Source: Dyadobacter pollutisoli (lineage in GTDB: Bacteria; Bacteroidota; Bacteroidia; Cytophagales; Spirosomataceae). From it: a stretch of DNA of 64,000 nt. Shown here in pieces: positions 51,901-60,020 of this stretch; position 1 is the first letter of the stretch; every line of letters begins with the position of its first letter. The notes below the pieces were generated by a model, which did no database searches, was not told where the DNA came from, and was given only the letters and a program-made list of their open reading frames with translations. The position numbers and the translations under genes are program-made. The stretch spans positions 5,544,001 through 5,608,000 of the forward strand of contig NZ_CP112998.1 in NCBI RefSeq assembly GCF_026625565.1, given 5' to 3'.

Positions 51901-52088
51901 CCCGACTTATTGAGCCGCTCCGTATCACCATATAATGCAAAAGTAATGGCTTCCAGAATGGACGATTTCCCACTTCCTACTGATCCGAAAATCCCAAACA
52001 GCGACGCATCCGTCAAAGGATCGAAATCGATCTCCTGTTCGGTTTGGTAAGAATAAAGGCCTTTAATTTTCAGGTACTTAGGGATCAT
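48990..52088 (-). CDS. sbcC: SbcC-like AAA ATPase (SMC/Rad50 family exonuclease subunit)
   Basis: A 1032-residue SMC-type ATPase. Walker A GSVGSGKSS is at 35-43. Long coiled coils flank a zinc hook CPLCG at 518-522. The C-terminal lobe has the ABC signature LSGGQKFQAALSLALALADHI and Walker B FFFLDEGFGSLDKNAL. With SbcD it forms a nuclease that opens hairpins and DNA ends. No sbcD gene is in the window on this strand; the upstream neighbour is a GH3 gene after a repeat-containing gap. A call of general SMC-family ATPase remains possible, but the hook and length fit SbcC. Confidence 0.9.
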   Translation of the reverse strand: MIPKYLKIKGLYSYQTEQEIDFDPLTDASLFGIFGSVGSGKSSILEAITFALYGDTERLNKSGDDRTYNMMNLRSDDLLIDFECIAGKNGDRYRFTVRGKRNSKNFKDVKTFERKAYIWQDNAWVPLSENESTESIIGLSYDNFRRTIIIPQGRFQEFIELKDAERTRMMKELFQLEKYDLSRNVGSLSKQNDMALSNVDGQLLGLGEVTPEMVEAEEKRRDEVRLEIKKINDELIVQTELESQFEKLKLTAEKIQLLRNQLQGLEAQRPAMQLREEILRTFEICSLHFKSLFDQKTNLTSGIARDQKMYEANQVRTTELAGVLEKQKEVLLQLKPQYEKREELLDTAEELEKVIRILENKAALVKRKEALMRGEEQLNEKEKSIDLVKKQKLDKEAENELRKTQISDIQEISLVKSWFNTLDALTENRQVVKNEAEALLAEIVAQNEGLKKKLAEIGELASINFSENITQELFQNGILEFVGTKETERKTFNRQLLQINTKLALHQYAGSLEDGEPCPLCGSEHHPAVLHSDHALSGEILALEKQITTLDDQEKNVRRLQSPIEKIFNQIENLEKQKASIKQRFAEAKSRLELHQSEFAWPKFDKNDREGFEKHFAEVNKNQAEIKEIEAAIKLLSGKIEAEILEKTEKIEKPLQNLRDEILRLENTVHTLTDQLTKVKPADFEGQEKSAIDKKITELKLRYRQITEQFEQAEKQIDIFEKEKNTLSGSQATLLAALENSRKDLWEVQAGIEEQLKKYRFESEVQVNDILAKPIQIDAERKAIDEYKFALETTGRDLQNLVNENPEQLYDAEKHQEATRIKEVLAVNLHNQRKEEGRLDGLLKKMAEDLAKKALLLKEKSRLELRREHLGELTKLFRSSGFVDYASSIYLQNLIQAANHRFHQMTHQQLHLELGEGNSFWVRDLLNGGHMRLLKTLSGGQKFQAALSLALALADHIHIRNESKHNFFFLDEGFGSLDKNALQTVFETLKSLRKENRIVGIISHVEDLQQEIQTYLSIKESEEGSRIVASWK

Positions 52089-52090
52089 TT

Positions 52091-52194
52091 TGGCTTTCGG
52101 CTGTCGGCTGTCGGCCGTCAGCTTTGAAGAGTTGATGAAAATGAATGATTGATAAAATTATAAAATAGCCGAAAGCTGATAGCCGACGGCCGAG
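52091..52194. repeat. GC-rich imperfect palindrome built from CGGCTGT units, copy 2
   Basis: The left arm (52091-52125) contains TCGGCTGTCGGCTGTCGGCC. The right arm (52167-52194) contains GCCGAAAGCTGATAGCCGAC, and the arms can pair around an AT-rich spacer. The 7-base units match copy 1 at 9210-9275. It fills the gap between the GH3 stop and the SbcC start. Confidence 0.7.
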
Positions 52195-52199
52195 GTCTT

Positions 52200-53714
52200 T
52201 TAGATAATTGCCAACAAATCGTCCAGATACTCCCGGGTATTGCTAAGCCGTGGTACCTTATTCTGTCCGCCCAGCTTGTGAAGTTTACCCATCCAGGAGT
52301 AGAATGTTCCAGCCGGAACAAAATGGATCAGCGGCGGCAATAGCGCCATATCTTTGTAACGTTTCGCGTCATAGTCCGAATTCACTTCACGTAGGGAATC
52401 ATCGAGAATTTTCTCAAACTCTTCCCGGTTTTCCGGTTCTTTGGTAAATTCAATGATCCATTCATGTCTGCCGCGAGAGCCGTCGCCCATGTACACAGGC
52501 CCGGCTGTGTAGTTCGCCACCAATGCATCGGTTTTCTGCGCTGCTATTTTAATGGCATGATCAGCGTTTTCCACAATCACTTCTTCTCCGAATGCATTGA
52601 TAAAATGCTTGGTACGCCCGCTTACTTTTAACCGAAAAGGGTATTTAGAAGTAAATTTGACGGTATCACCGATCAGATAACGCCACAATCCTGCATTGGT
52701 AGAAATGACAAGCGCATAATTTTTCCCAATCTCAACTTCGTCCAGCAGCAATGCTTTTGGATGCGGCTTCCCTACTTCTTCAACGGGTACAAATTCATAA
52801 AAAATACCGTAATCGAGCATCAGCAGCATTTCTCCCACTCTGCCCACATCATCCTGAATCGCGAAGAAGCCCTCAGACGCACTGTAAGTTTCAAGATAAA
52901 GAACCTGGTCCGACGGGAAATATTTAGTCATGAACAAATCGCGGTACGGCTCAAATGAGACGGCCCCGTGTACAAAAACCTCAAAATCGGGCCATACTTC
53001 GAGCATATTCTTCTTGCCCGTCAACGCAAGGATCTGGTCCAGCAGCACGATCGTCCAGGTGGGCACGCCCAAAATACTCGTTACATTCTCCTGCGAGCAT
53101 ATCGATGCCATTTTTTCAAGCTTACTCTCCCAATGGTCCATCAAAGCTACATCCAATGGCGGTGTACGCATAAACTCGGCCCAGGAAGGCAAATTCTGCA
53201 TGATAACTGCCGATACATCCCCGATCTGAGTATAATCATCAAAAGGATTGGCATGTAATGTACCGCCAATCGACAATCCCTTTCCATCAAAAACACGGGT
53301 ATCGGGACGGTTATTGATCAGCAGCGTCATCATGTCTTTGCCGCCCTCATAGTGGCATTCTTCCAATGCTTCGGGGGAAACAGGCAAAAACTTGCTCCGG
53401 GCGTTGGTAGTACCCGATGATTTGGAAAACCATTCAATCTGAGAAGGCCACAACACATTCGGCTCGCCTTTGAGAACCCGCTCAATGTAAGGGTATAGCT
53501 CCTCGTAGGAAGAAACCGGCACCTGCTCCTGAAACTCCTTGACGGTCTTCATTTGACCGTAGTTGTACTTACTGCCCCACTCGGTATAACGCGCCGTTTC
53601 AATTAACTCTGAAAAAATGCGTTGCTGGGTCTCAATGGGGTATTTCATAAACTGCTCGATCCTTTCAAAGCGTCGCTTTAAAAACCAGACAGTCATATCA
53701 TTCACCAGCTTCAT
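52200..53714 (-). CDS. GH3 auxin-responsive promoter family protein
   Basis: A 504-residue member of the GH3 branch of the ANL adenylating superfamily. Visible are QIEWFSKSSGTTNARSKFLPVS (the ATP-binding Ser/Gly/Thr loop), VTSILGVPTWTIVLLDQI, LETYSASEGFFAIQDDVG, and YRLKVSGRTKHFINAFGEE-like segments with the C-terminal catalytic hinge (LWRYLIGDTVKF). Plant GH3 enzymes conjugate amino acids to hormones; bacterial members have unknown acyl and amine substrates. Clean full length. It probably precedes sbcC in transcription. Confidence 0.9.
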   Translation of the reverse strand: MKLVNDMTVWFLKRRFERIEQFMKYPIETQQRIFSELIETARYTEWGSKYNYGQMKTVKEFQEQVPVSSYEELYPYIERVLKGEPNVLWPSQIEWFSKSSGTTNARSKFLPVSPEALEECHYEGGKDMMTLLINNRPDTRVFDGKGLSIGGTLHANPFDDYTQIGDVSAVIMQNLPSWAEFMRTPPLDVALMDHWESKLEKMASICSQENVTSILGVPTWTIVLLDQILALTGKKNMLEVWPDFEVFVHGAVSFEPYRDLFMTKYFPSDQVLYLETYSASEGFFAIQDDVGRVGEMLLMLDYGIFYEFVPVEEVGKPHPKALLLDEVEIGKNYALVISTNAGLWRYLIGDTVKFTSKYPFRLKVSGRTKHFINAFGEEVIVENADHAIKIAAQKTDALVANYTAGPVYMGDGSRGRHEWIIEFTKEPENREEFEKILDDSLREVNSDYDAKRYKDMALLPPLIHFVPAGTFYSWMGKLHKLGGQNKVPRLSNTREYLDDLLAII

Positions 53715-53765
53715 ATGCTATCAATTAGTTAGAATCTTCAATTGCAAAGTTGTAAAAATAGCAAT

Positions 53766-53802
53766 AAAAAATGGTGAGAGAACAGTTTCTGCCGTTTCTC
53801 AC
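53766..53802 (-). terminator. Terminator between the S41 peptidase gene and the GH3 gene
   Basis: GGTGAGA (53773-53779) and TCTCACC (53796-53802) form a stem. Read on the minus strand it is followed by ATTTTTTATT, so it terminates leftward transcription coming from the rocD/S41 operon. Confidence 0.75.
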
Positions 53803-53840
53803 CACTCTCAAATTATAAAGGCTTTTATGACTTCCTGTTA

Positions 53841-55235
53841 CTATTTATCATAAAACATATTGCTGCCTCCCGCCTTGTTCTGAATGGTAGATGTGATCTC
53901 CAAAGCCTCTTCCTCCTGCAAAGTCCTGGCACCTTTCTGTTGCCTCGTAATCCTGGTTCCGGTGATCTGAAAAAGTGCTTCACCGAGCAGCGGGTCTTTG
54001 GGATTACCATAGGGATAAAGGATATTCCCTTCACTTACAGCCACATCGGGCACAAAACCGGTATGATAGTTGGACTCGTGCAAACTGTTCAATGATTTGG
54101 AAACAATGGGCTGTAGTCCCCATTTGATTCCCTTTTCAGTACCGCTCAATGTGACAGAACCGACATTTTTACCGACCGTTTTACCACCTACCAGGGTCAC
54201 ATTCATGTAAGGTTTCAAACCATTGATCATTAGTTCGCTGGCAGAGGCCGAGCGTGAGGAAGTTAGTATGACCAGATGTTTGAGATTTGCACCGATGTTC
54301 TGGCTTTTGGTGACGAACTTGTCATAAAAATAAGAGTCCCCATACTTCTTCCGGCTTGTTTCCGTCACCTGTGAATTGTACTCTTTGTAATAAAAAACAT
54401 CATTAGCAGTAGCTTTCGCTATCAAGCTGGCAAAACTGGTGGCTGAGCTGACATACCCTCCCGGGTTATAACGCAAATCAATGATCAGCGCATTGACATT
54501 ACCCGACTTGAATTTGTCGAAAATAGCGTCGAGCTTTTTGTCGTACTGCTTGTTATTTGCTTTGTAAGGTTCGGGAATAAACTGATGGTAAACAACATAG
54601 CCAATCTTGTCGGCACCATATGTATACAGGGTATCAAAGAAAACGGGATCTTCCTGCAGCACGATCGGTGTTACGTCCCTTTTCACCGCCCCTTCTTCCA
54701 GTACGCCGTCCTTGTCAATCTTCGCCAGTGTGTAAGTCAGTTTTTCCTGCGTATTGAGCAGCTGGCTATAATTGGAGCCATTCAGTTTCGTTCCGTTCAC
54801 ACTACTGAAAATATCTCCCCGCGTAAAACCAGCCTTGGCTGCCGGCGAGTCCGGAATCACATATAACACGATACCGATCACATTGTTAGTCCCTGACGGG
54901 TAATACACGAGCTTGAACTCCATACCGGAAGTTTTCGACTCACCACCGAGTGACGCTTCGAGCTCTTCGGCACTTTCCTGAATCCACGAAAAACGGTCCC
55001 CATCCGGGCGCAATGTTGCATCGTATTTGTAAAGCAATGATTCAAAGAATGCAGCAGGGTCTTTGGTTAAGTCCGGCGTGGCAGGGATATGGTCCGTCCA
55101 GTAATACCAGTATTTCATGTTGTCGTAGATCCACTGATTGGTTTGTGTATCATTCGCCGGATCCACATTTTTATCCTTGCATGCAATCAGCGCCACTCCC
55201 AGAAAAAGGACTGACAGAAATAGTTTTATTTTCAT
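53841..55235 (-). CDS. S41 family C-terminal processing-type peptidase, lipoprotein
   Basis: A 464-residue exported lipoprotein (lipobox ALIAC, Cys19). It has a PDZ domain near residues 100-185 (GIVLYVIPDSPAAKAGFTRGD) and the S41 catalytic segment VILTSSRSASASELMINGLKPY with the nucleophile Ser. The general base Lys lies downstream in GGKTVGKNVGS. It resembles the periplasmic CtpA/tail-specific group, but its substrate is unknown. Its start overlaps the stop of the ornithine aminotransferase gene by four bases, so it is the second gene of that operon, an uncommon pairing. Confidence 0.92.
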   Translation of the reverse strand: MKIKLFLSVLFLGVALIACKDKNVDPANDTQTNQWIYDNMKYWYYWTDHIPATPDLTKDPAAFFESLLYKYDATLRPDGDRFSWIQESAEELEASLGGESKTSGMEFKLVYYPSGTNNVIGIVLYVIPDSPAAKAGFTRGDIFSSVNGTKLNGSNYSQLLNTQEKLTYTLAKIDKDGVLEEGAVKRDVTPIVLQEDPVFFDTLYTYGADKIGYVVYHQFIPEPYKANNKQYDKKLDAIFDKFKSGNVNALIIDLRYNPGGYVSSATSFASLIAKATANDVFYYKEYNSQVTETSRKKYGDSYFYDKFVTKSQNIGANLKHLVILTSSRSASASELMINGLKPYMNVTLVGGKTVGKNVGSVTLSGTEKGIKWGLQPIVSKSLNSLHESNYHTGFVPDVAVSEGNILYPYGNPKDPLLGEALFQITGTRITRQQKGARTLQEEEALEITSTIQNKAGGSNMFYDK

Positions 55236-56494
55236 AGAGTACTATTCATTTCAAGAAATACTTCGTCAATAATATCGCAGGCCTGGTTCATTTGTTCCTC
55301 GTTGATCACCAGCGGAGGAGCGAAACGGATTTTGTTGCCGTGGGTAGGTTTGCAAAGCAGCCCTTTCTCCATCATTTTGTAACAAAGATCCATAGCCGTA
55401 CTGCTGTCCTCATCGTCATTGATAACAATTGCATTCAACAGGCCCTTACCTCTAACGACTTCAATCAGAGAACATTGTTTCTGCAAAGCAAGAATTCTAT
55501 TCCTGAAAACCTGACCCATTTTTTCAGCATTTTCTGCCAGATTTTCGTCCTCTACTACCTGCAATGCGGCGATTGTTACCGCGCAGGCCAGCGGGTTTCC
55601 GCCGTAAGTCGAGCCATGCTCGCCGGGAGCGATGGTCAGCATAATTTCGTCGTCGGCCAGCGCCGCCGATACCGGCATAGTCCCGCCAGATAATGCTTTT
55701 CCTAAGACCAGAATATCGGGCTTTACGCCTTCCCAGTCGCAGGCGAGACGCTTGCCCGTACGTCCGATGCCCGTCTGCACTTCGTCCGCGATAAACAACA
55801 CATTGTATTTTGTACACAGATCCCTGACACCTTTCAAATATCCTTCTGCCGGAACCACCACACCCGCTTCGCCCTGGATAGGCTCCACCATAAAGCCCGC
55901 AATGTCAGGATCAGATTTGAATGCATCTTCCAATGCAATGAGGTCATCGTATGGAATAATTTGAAAACCAGGTAAAAAAGGCCCGTAATCGTTGGTACTC
56001 GATGGATCGGTAGAGGCTGAAATGGCAGCCAGTGTCCGTCCCCAGAAATTACCGGATGCATATACTGTTTTTGCTTTGTCGGGTGCGATACCTTTTACTT
56101 TATAGGCCCATTTCCGGGTTAGTTTCAAAGCTGTTTCGCCACCTTCCACGCCCGAATTCATCATCAGGACTTTGTCGTAACCGAAATATTCGCAGAGAAA
56201 CTTTTCACATTCTCCCAGCTTGTCATTATAAAAAGCTCTGGAAGTAAGCGTCAGTTTTTGCGCCTGAGCTATCATCGCGTTCACAATATGCGGATGGCAA
56301 TGTCCCTGGCTTACCGCACTATATGCTGATAAAAAGTCGAGATATTGCTTTCCTTCTACATCCCAAACATACACTCCCAGGCCTTTTTCCAGTACGACCG
56401 GCATTGGTTTGTAGTTATGCGCCCCGTAGCGGTATTCCAATTCCATCGCATATTGCGAAGCACTGATATCCATGGCGCCTGTATAGTTTGACAT
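55232..56494 (-). CDS. rocD: Ornithine--oxo-acid aminotransferase
   Basis: A 420-residue class III PLP aminotransferase converting ornithine and 2-oxoglutarate to glutamate semialdehyde and glutamate. Signature stretches are YLDFLSAYSAVSQGHCHP, MNSGVEGGETALKLTRKW, VEPIQGEAGVVVP, LFIADEVQTGIGRTG and DILVLGKALSGGTMPVSA with the PLP lysine, then GSTYGGNPLAC. The set matches the ornithine rather than the acetylornithine branch (YAMELEYRYGAHNY near the N-terminus). With the arginine decarboxylase at the window end it hints at arginine/ornithine catabolism, though they are not linked. Confidence 0.95.
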   Translation of the reverse strand: MSNYTGAMDISASQYAMELEYRYGAHNYKPMPVVLEKGLGVYVWDVEGKQYLDFLSAYSAVSQGHCHPHIVNAMIAQAQKLTLTSRAFYNDKLGECEKFLCEYFGYDKVLMMNSGVEGGETALKLTRKWAYKVKGIAPDKAKTVYASGNFWGRTLAAISASTDPSSTNDYGPFLPGFQIIPYDDLIALEDAFKSDPDIAGFMVEPIQGEAGVVVPAEGYLKGVRDLCTKYNVLFIADEVQTGIGRTGKRLACDWEGVKPDILVLGKALSGGTMPVSAALADDEIMLTIAPGEHGSTYGGNPLACAVTIAALQVVEDENLAENAEKMGQVFRNRILALQKQCSLIEVVRGKGLLNAIVINDDEDSSTAMDLCYKMMEKGLLCKPTHGNKIRFAPPLVINEEQMNQACDIIDEVFLEMNSTL

Positions 56495-56550
56495 TGCTGT
56501 ATTGAGTAGTCTCGTGAGTTCGTTTTAGTTATGTAAAAATAGGGAAAAGC

Positions 56551-56581
56551 TTGAATCCTTGGTCGTTCTGCATTAGTTTTG
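56551..56581 (+). promoter_or_regulatory. Promoter of the TPP-riboswitch-controlled receptor
   Basis: TTG at 56551-56553, a 20-base spacer and TAGTTTTG at 56574-56581 match the Bacteroidota pattern. Transcription would begin near 56588, a few bases before the riboswitch. Confidence 0.65.
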
Positions 56582-56591
56582 CACTATAATC

Positions 56592-56672
56592 TCAAGGGGT
56601 GCCCTACCGAACGGGCTGAGATCATACCCATACACCTGATCCGGGTAATGCCGGCGGAGGAAGAGAAAGCTC
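56592..56672 (+). promoter_or_regulatory. TPP riboswitch (THI element)
   Basis: The aptamer shows the conserved GGGGTGCC, GGGCTGAGATCATACCC, ACCTGATCCGGGTAATGCCGG and CGGAGGAAG segments in the right order and spacing. TPP-sensing THI elements control thiamine synthesis and import. Here the leader continues about 78 bases to the receptor start. No clear terminator stem was identified, so control may act on translation or through alternate pairing with the AACCATTGAT repeats just upstream of the gene. Confidence 0.93.
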
Positions 56673-56749
56673 AAACATACAGCTGATCCTGAATTTATTT
56701 TATCGAACCATTGATAGGTGGCCCCTGCCTGTTGTAACCATTGATCGCA

Positions 56750-59194
56750 ATGCGAAACGTTACTACCTATCTATTCATGCTGATGATCTGCATATATGCC
56801 CCTTTCGTTTTTGGCCAAAAAACCATTACCGGGCGTGTTACCGATGCAGAGGACGGAAAAGCCCTCCCCGGGGCAACCATCAAAGCGAGTGAAATCCGTG
56901 GAACCAATACCGATAAAGACGGGAATTTCACTTTGAAGAATATCTCCGACAACATTACTTCCCTGGACATTTCCTACATCGGTTACCAAACAGCCAAAGC
57001 CGAAATCTCTTCGGGAACATTGGAGGTCAAACTCTTCAAAAGTACCTTCCAGGCCGACGAAGTAATCATTAATGCGACCCGCGTGAATGACAAAACCGGG
57101 ATGGCTTATACCAATGTGAGCGCAGCCGCGATAGACAAGCAAAATCTTGGACAAGACCTGCCTGTGCTGCTCAATTTCACACCTTCTCTCGTGAGCACGA
57201 GCGACGCGGGTGGTGGCGTGGGTTACACGGGCATCAGGATCAGGGGCTCGGATGCTACGCGGATCAATGTTACCGTGAATGGAATTCCTTATAATGATGC
57301 GGAAAGCCAGGGTGTTTTTTGGGTTAATATGCCTGATTTTGCTTCTTCCGTGAGCAGCATCCAGGTGCAGCGCGGAGTAGGAACTTCGACTAATGGCGCC
57401 GGTGCTTTTGGCGCAACGGTCAATATCAATACCAATGCGTTCCGCCAAGAGGCTTATGCTGAGCTGAATAACTCTTACGGTTCTTTCAATACATTCAAAA
57501 ATACATTGAAAGTAGGCTCTGGACTGATCAAGGACAAATTCACTTTTGATGCGAGACTATCGCGTGTCTCATCGGATGGTTTTGTGGATCGTGCTTCTTC
57601 TGAGCTGCATTCATATTATTTGTCCGGTGGTTATTTTGGCAAAAAAAGCTTTGTACGTGTCAATGTGTTTTCAGGAAAAGAAAGGACATATCAATCCTGG
57701 AATGGTGTTCCCGAGGCTAAGCTGCGCGGTGACCGGGAAGGTGTTTTGAGCTATATTGACAGAAATTACCTGAGCGAAAAGGACGCCAAAAACCTCCTGG
57801 ATTCAGACGACCGGACATACAATTCGTACACCTATAAAAACGAAGTTGACAACTACCGCCAGGATCATTACCAGATCGTTTCTTCCCATAACCTGAGCGA
57901 TAAATGGACATTTAACCTGAATGGTTTTCTGGTGCGCGGGCTGGGCTATTATGAACAATACAGAGTTGATGACGATTACAGTAAATATAATTTACCAAAT
58001 GTCGTAATAGGTAAAGATACACTTACAGGCACCGATCTGATCCGTCGCCGCTGGCTGGATAACTATTTTTACGGTTCGACGTTTTCATTGGATTTCAACA
58101 GTTTCAAAAAACTGACTGCTAGCATTGGTGGTGGCTGGAATAAGTACGATGGCGATCATTATGGCCAGATTATCTGGGCGCGCAATGCAGGAAATATTGA
58201 AAATGAACATCAGTACTACCAAAGCAAGGGCATCAAAAAAGACTTTAACATTTACGGAAAGCTGTACTACCAGTTCACCGATAAGCTGAATGCATTCGCC
58301 GACCTGCAATACCGGAATGTAAGCCATAACATCAAAGGGACTGATAATGACCTGGTCCAATTGAACTATGATCAGACGTATTCTTTCATTAATCCCAAAG
58401 CAGGACTTACCTACCAGCTCGCCGACCAAAGCTCGGTGTATGCCTCATACAGCATCGGAAACCGCGAGCCTAACCGCGACGATTTCACGTCATCCACCGC
58501 AGGATTATTTCCCAAAAGTGAGAGAATGCAGAATGTTGAGGCTGGATTTCGCACGCAGCAAGGTAAATGGGCCTTTTCGGGAAACTATTACCTGATGAGT
58601 TATAAAAATCAGCTGGTACTGACGGGTCAGATCAATGATGTTGGAAATTCGGTGCGGGTGAATGTCCCCAAAAGTTACCGAACGGGAGTGGAGCTGGAAG
58701 GTGCGGTTGCTTTTAACAAGTTCCTGAAATGGAACGTGAATGTGACATTCAGCCAAAACAAGATCGCCAATTTCACTGAGTATGTCGTGAACTACGACGA
58801 TGGCGGCTATAACACCATTAACCACGGCAAATCTGATATTTCATTTTCTCCGAATGTGATCGCCGGAAGTCAGTTTACCTACAATCTGATAAAAAACCTC
58901 GAAGTCGCACTTCTGACCAAGTATGTTGGAAAGCAATATCTGGATAACACTTCTACGGAATCCAGAAAACTGGATGCGTACCTGACCAATGATGTCCGCC
59001 TTTCCTGGACTATCAAGCCTACCTGGATGAAGGAGATCGTGTTCAATCTGCTGGTCAACAATATCCTGGACGAAAAATATGAATCCAATGGTTATACCTA
59101 CGGCTATTTCGCTGGCGGCGCGTTGACACAGGAGAATTTTTACTTCCCGCAGGCTGGAAGAAACTTTTTGATCGGGGTCAATTTTAGGTTTTGA
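56750..59194 (+). CDS. TonB-dependent receptor, probable thiamine transporter
   Basis: An 814-residue outer-membrane receptor: signal peptide ending FVFGQ, carboxypeptidase-regulatory-like domain (ITGRVTDAEDGKALPGATI), plug region (VPVLLNFTPSLVSTSDAGGGVGYTGIRIRGSDATRIN-like) and a barrel finishing NFLIGVNFRF with a terminal aromatic. No SusD partner. The TPP riboswitch in its leader implies repression by thiamine pyrophosphate, so thiamine or a phosphate ester is the likely substrate. ATG at 56750 is preferred to the in-frame TTG at 56741 because it opens a proper signal peptide. Confidence 0.93.
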   Translation: MRNVTTYLFMLMICIYAPFVFGQKTITGRVTDAEDGKALPGATIKASEIRGTNTDKDGNFTLKNISDNITSLDISYIGYQTAKAEISSGTLEVKLFKSTFQADEVIINATRVNDKTGMAYTNVSAAAIDKQNLGQDLPVLLNFTPSLVSTSDAGGGVGYTGIRIRGSDATRINVTVNGIPYNDAESQGVFWVNMPDFASSVSSIQVQRGVGTSTNGAGAFGATVNINTNAFRQEAYAELNNSYGSFNTFKNTLKVGSGLIKDKFTFDARLSRVSSDGFVDRASSELHSYYLSGGYFGKKSFVRVNVFSGKERTYQSWNGVPEAKLRGDREGVLSYIDRNYLSEKDAKNLLDSDDRTYNSYTYKNEVDNYRQDHYQIVSSHNLSDKWTFNLNGFLVRGLGYYEQYRVDDDYSKYNLPNVVIGKDTLTGTDLIRRRWLDNYFYGSTFSLDFNSFKKLTASIGGGWNKYDGDHYGQIIWARNAGNIENEHQYYQSKGIKKDFNIYGKLYYQFTDKLNAFADLQYRNVSHNIKGTDNDLVQLNYDQTYSFINPKAGLTYQLADQSSVYASYSIGNREPNRDDFTSSTAGLFPKSERMQNVEAGFRTQQGKWAFSGNYYLMSYKNQLVLTGQINDVGNSVRVNVPKSYRTGVELEGAVAFNKFLKWNVNVTFSQNKIANFTEYVVNYDDGGYNTINHGKSDISFSPNVIAGSQFTYNLIKNLEVALLTKYVGKQYLDNTSTESRKLDAYLTNDVRLSWTIKPTWMKEIVFNLLVNNILDEKYESNGYTYGYFAGGALTQENFYFPQAGRNFLIGVNFRF

Positions 59195-59241
59195 ATGATA
59201 GTTTGATGAGTGTAAGGGTGCCTTGTACTAGCTGAGGCCGT

Positions 59242-59314
59242 CCGTTCGGACTTTGAATATATTTAAAGCAAGAAATTTCCATAACTTGCTACTGGTTAAT
59301 AGTCCGTCGAACGG
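59242..59314. repeat. Nested inverted repeats upstream of the toxin-antitoxin pair
   Basis: CCGTTCGGACT (59242-59252) pairs with AGTCCGTCGAACGG (59301-59314) apart from a three-base bulge, and AGCAAG/CTTGCT (59267-59272 and 59285-59290) pair inside. This could be a cruciform operator or a terminator for the receptor gene; the T-run is weak. Confidence 0.5.
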
Positions 59315-59345
59315 TTGAAATAACACACATTTACCCTGTTATCGC

Positions 59346-60020
59346 ATGAAATCAGACACTGATACTATATTCGGTCTTGGAACGGGAATTTACACTATTC
59401 CCGATATAGCAGCCATACTTGGTTTACCGCAAGCCAAAGTCAGGCGATGGCTACACGAGTATTGGAATGCTCAATTTGGAAAGTTTAGCCCTTCTCCATT
59501 TTCGGATGGTTCTGGAAGGGACCTCATCACTAATTTTTATACCCTTATCGAGTTCTTTGCATTCTATCAATTGCGCGAAGAGGGTGTTAGCACTCAGAGG
59601 ATTATAAAGGCACATCAGGTACTAGAGAAAGCCTTGCAAACAAATTATCCATTTGCTAAGTCTGATATCTTCACAGACGGGATTCAAGTGCTATTTGCTG
59701 GCGAAGTTGGAGAGATAATAAAAGCGGATGAAACGTTACAATTAACAATCAAAGAAGTATTTGAGCCATTTTGCAAAAAAGTGGATTTCAATAAAAATCA
59801 TTTCGCAGAGCGATTTTTTCCACTGGGCAAAGAACATAAAATCATTATTGACCCAAAAAGACAGTTCGGACAGCCAGTTATTGGTGGTACCAATGTCTTA
59901 ACCGAAACAGTTTTTAATCTTTTCCGTGGAGGAGAATCCATTGAGGTAATCGTTGGGCTTTATGATCTGACTGTCGATCAGGTGGAAGATGCCATCCACT
60001 TTCATCGTAATGTGGCATGA
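59346..60020 (+). CDS. MerR-like HTH plus DUF433 protein (putative antitoxin)
   Basis: A 224-residue protein. The N-terminus has a DNA-binding helix-turn-helix (YTIPDIAAILGLPQAKVRRWLHEYW), like MerR-type first helices. The C-terminus is DUF433 (FGQPVIGGTNVLTETVFNLFRGGESIEVIVGLYDLTVDQVEDAIHFH). DUF433 proteins are predicted antitoxins and usually are only about 75-100 residues, so this is a fused, larger form. The stop overlaps the start of the PIN-like toxin gene by four bases. The DNA-binding part would allow autoregulation, possibly at the inverted repeat upstream. Confidence 0.85.
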   Translation: MKSDTDTIFGLGTGIYTIPDIAAILGLPQAKVRRWLHEYWNAQFGKFSPSPFSDGSGRDLITNFYTLIEFFAFYQLREEGVSTQRIIKAHQVLEKALQTNYPFAKSDIFTDGIQVLFAGEVGEIIKADETLQLTIKEVFEPFCKKVDFNKNHFAERFFPLGKEHKIIIDPKRQFGQPVIGGTNVLTETVFNLFRGGESIEVIVGLYDLTVDQVEDAIHFHRNVA

